From Lachnospiraceae bacterium (GTDB lineage Bacteria > Bacillota > Clostridia > Lachnospirales > Lachnospiraceae), in assembly GCA_017473665.1 (NCBI GenBank), contig JAFUKK010000154.1, forward strand, positions 1 to 6,378: a DNA stretch of 6,378 nucleotides. The letters run 5' to 3'. Under the pieces are notes generated by a model. It searched no databases. It was not told where the DNA came from and saw only the letters and a program-made list of their open reading frames with translations. Numbering within the stretch: position 1 is the stretch's first letter; each line of letters starts with the position of its first letter. Both the position numbers and the translations under genes were made by a program. This document shows, piece after piece, positions 5,088 to 6,378 of this stretch.

Positions 5088-5101
5088 AGAACAAATGTTT
5101 G
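5088..5101 (+). promoter_or_regulatory. LexA (DinR)-type SOS box
   Basis: AGAACAAATGTTTG fits the Gram-positive SOS box CGAACNNNNGTTCG except at two positions (first base A for C, thirteenth T for C). It overlaps the -35 of the uvrB promoter at 5099, where repressor would block RNA polymerase. uvrB is a classic SOS gene in Bacillus and relatives. Confidence 0.7.
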
Positions 5102-5127
5102 CAAAGCGTGTATGGTTATGCTATAAT
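5099..5127 (+). promoter_or_regulatory. uvrB promoter
   Basis: TTGCAA (5099-5104) and perfect TATAAT (5122-5127) are 17 bases apart. Transcription would start near 5134, giving a leader of about 60 bases. The -10 lies in the loop of the terminator at 5106-5157, so the uvrB message carries only that hairpin's 3' arm and cannot form it. Confidence 0.8.
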
Positions 5128-5157
5128 AGGGAATGCTAAACCATATACGCTTTTATT
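5106..5157 (+). terminator. Terminator of the lipoprotein gene, interleaved with the uvrB promoter
   Basis: GCGTGTATGGTT (5106-5117) pairs with AACCATATACGC (5139-5150) over 12 bp with one G-T wobble, followed by TTTTATT. The 21-base loop is long because it holds the uvrB -10 and start region. The inverted repeat could instead be an operator, but the T-run favours a terminator. Confidence 0.7.
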
Positions 5158-5180
5158 GTATTTAGAATAGATAGATTCAT

Positions 5181-5188
5181 AAAGGAGG
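5181..5188 (+). promoter_or_regulatory. Ribosome binding site selecting the GTG start of uvrB
   Basis: AAAGGAGG is a near-perfect site, 7 bases before GTG 5196. No in-frame ATG occurs until codon 54, inside the Walker A region, so GTG must be the start. Confidence 0.85.
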
Positions 5189-5195
5189 CACTTTC

Positions 5196-6378
5196 GTGAA
5201 TCATTTCCAGAAACCATGTGAATTTAAATTACATTCCGAATATCAGCCTACCGGTGACCAGCCACAGGCCATAAAGGCACTGGTGGAAGGGTTCCAAAAA
5301 GGCAACCAATTCCAAACTTTACTAGGGGTTACGGGTTCCGGCAAAACGTTTACTATGGCAAATGTCATTGCTGCATTAAACAAACCGACACTCATTATTG
5401 CCCATAACAAAACATTGGCTGGTCAGCTCTATGGTGAATTCAAGGAATTCTTCCCCGAGAACGCAGTGGAATACTTTGTGTCCTATTATGACTATTATCA
5501 GCCGGAGGCCTATGTGCCTTCTTCTGATACCTATATTGCCAAGGATTCTTCTGTAAATTACGAGATTGATAAGCTGCGTCTGTCTGCCACAGCATCCCTG
5601 ACAGAGCGTCGGGATGTGATTGTGGTAGCCAGTGTGTCCTGTATTTATGGTCTGGGTAGTCCTGACGATTATCAGGAGATGGTGGTATCCTTGCGTCCCG
5701 GTATGATTAAGGACAGAGAGCAGGTATTGCGGGAATTGGTGGACATTCAGTATGACCGCAATGACATGGATTTGGACCGTGGCTGCTTCCGGGTACGGGG
5801 AGATGTGGTGGAAGTATGCCCTGCGGAGGGTGGAGACTATCTGATTCGTATTGAATTTTTTGGAGATGAAATTGACCGCATTGCACAGGTGGACCCGCTT
5901 ACCGGTCAGGTCCATGCGGTATTGAATCATATTACCATTTTCCCGGCGTCCCATTATGTGGTGGCTCCTGAGAAGATTAAGCTTGCCTGTGATAATATCG
6001 AAGCAGAATTGAAGGAACGGATACAGTATTTTAAGGGTGAGGATAAATTGCTGGAGGCCCAGCGTATCTCCGAGAGGACCAATTTTGATATTGAGATGCT
6101 CCGAGAGACCGGTTTTTGTTCCGGTATCGAGAATTATTCCAGACATTTAAGCGGTACCGCAGCAGGGGAGCCTCCCATGACTTTGATGGATTATTTTGGG
6201 GATGATTTCCTCATTATCATAGATGAGTCCCATATGACAGTCCCCCAGATAGGTGCCATGTATGCAGGAGACCGGTCCCGTAAGACCACCTTGGTGGATT
6301 ATGGTTTCCGACTGCCTTCAGCACTAGATAACAGGCCTTTGAACTTTGATGAATTTGAGGCACATATTGACCAGATTA
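5196..6378 (+). CDS. uvrB: UvrB, excinuclease ABC subunit B (3' end outside window)
   Basis: The first 394 codons of a roughly 660-residue protein are present. UvrB is the DNA-damage verification helicase-like subunit of nucleotide excision repair: UvrA loads it on damage, and it then recruits UvrC to cut. Visible hallmarks are [11 protein letters not shown] (16-26, the adenine-contacting motif), Walker A GVTGSGKT (44-51), and motif Ia [14 protein letters not shown] (69-82). The aromatic beta-hairpin [12 protein letters not shown] (97-108) inserts between DNA strands, and the Walker B motif is IIIDESH (340-346). [24 protein letters not shown] (358-381) is also strongly conserved. The frame is intact. 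The lost part would carry helicase motifs IV-VI and the UvrC-binding UVR domain. It starts with GTG behind a very strong ribosome binding site and a LexA-controlled promoter. In Firmicutes, uvrA often follows; that cannot be seen here. Confidence 0.97.
   Translation, partial: MNHFQKPCEFKLHSEYQPTGDQPQAIKALVEGFQKGNQFQTLLGVTGSGKTFTMANVIAALNKPTLIIAHNKTLAGQLYGEFKEFFPENAVEYFVSYYDYYQPEAYVPSSDTYIAKDSSVNYEIDKLRLSATASLTERRDVIVVASVSCIYGLGSPDDYQEMVVSLRPGMIKDREQVLRELVDIQYDRNDMDLDRGCFRVRGDVVEVCPAEGGDYLIRIEFFGDEIDRIAQVDPLTGQVHAVLNHITIFPASHYVVAPEKIKLACDNIEAELKERIQYFKGEDKLLEAQRISERTNFDIEMLRETGFCSGIENYSRHLSGTAAGEPPMTLMDYFGDDFLIIIDESHMTVPQIGAMYAGDRSRKTTLVDYGFRLPSALDNRPLNFDEFEAHIDQI

Noticed and set aside
5376..6146. 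256-residue open frame on the minus strand
   Set aside because: It lies wholly antisense to uvrB, whose protein is unmistakable, and its translation has no recognisable domain and no ribosome binding site.
1..6378. CRISPR array, tRNA, rRNA, insertion sequence or attachment site
   Set aside because: I saw no spaced repeats, tRNA-like cloverleaf, transposase or long terminal repeats on either strand.

Overview
This looks like a chromosomal segment of a Gram-positive Clostridia-type bacterium, most likely a Lachnospiraceae relative. The grounds are strong AGGAGG-type ribosome binding sites, Gram-positive promoters and U-tailed terminators, a lipoprotein with a Gram-positive signal, a DinR/LexA-type SOS box, and the overall flavour of the proteins. 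All genes read on the + strand. Genus assignment is inference.

Layout. 2-664 is the 3' end of a gene whose product ends in a zinc-ribbon region, probably a PlsC-like acyltransferase, closed by a terminator (681-720). 781-1857 holds a metallo-beta-lactamase-fold hydrolase followed closely by a 70-residue helical protein. 1878-3594 reads as one regulated unit: a strong promoter, a 37-codon leader ORF, a terminator, then an XRE-type HTH regulator and two GNAT acetyltransferases, closed by a second terminator. 3644-5060 holds a small helical protein and a lipoprotein with three Cys/His-rich repeats and an SH3-like segment. 5088-6378 is the SOS-type promoter and the first 394 codons of uvrB, which runs off the window.

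The most interesting signal is at 1878-2147. No convincing promoter lies between the terminator (stem 2111-2121/2129-2139) and the HTH gene, while a very good promoter lies in front of the small ORF. The last codons of that ORF (2040-2056) can form 17 consecutive base pairs with 2116-2132, which destroys the terminator. This is the geometry of a leader-peptide transcription attenuator: whether a ribosome covers the end of the small ORF would decide if the HTH-GNAT-GNAT genes are read. The inducing signal cannot be told from the sequence; the leader is rich in Tyr codons and has no recognised stall motif in a useful place.

A second neat arrangement is upstream of uvrB. A LexA-like box overlaps the -35, and the terminator of the upstream lipoprotein gene is interleaved with the same promoter, its loop holding the -10.
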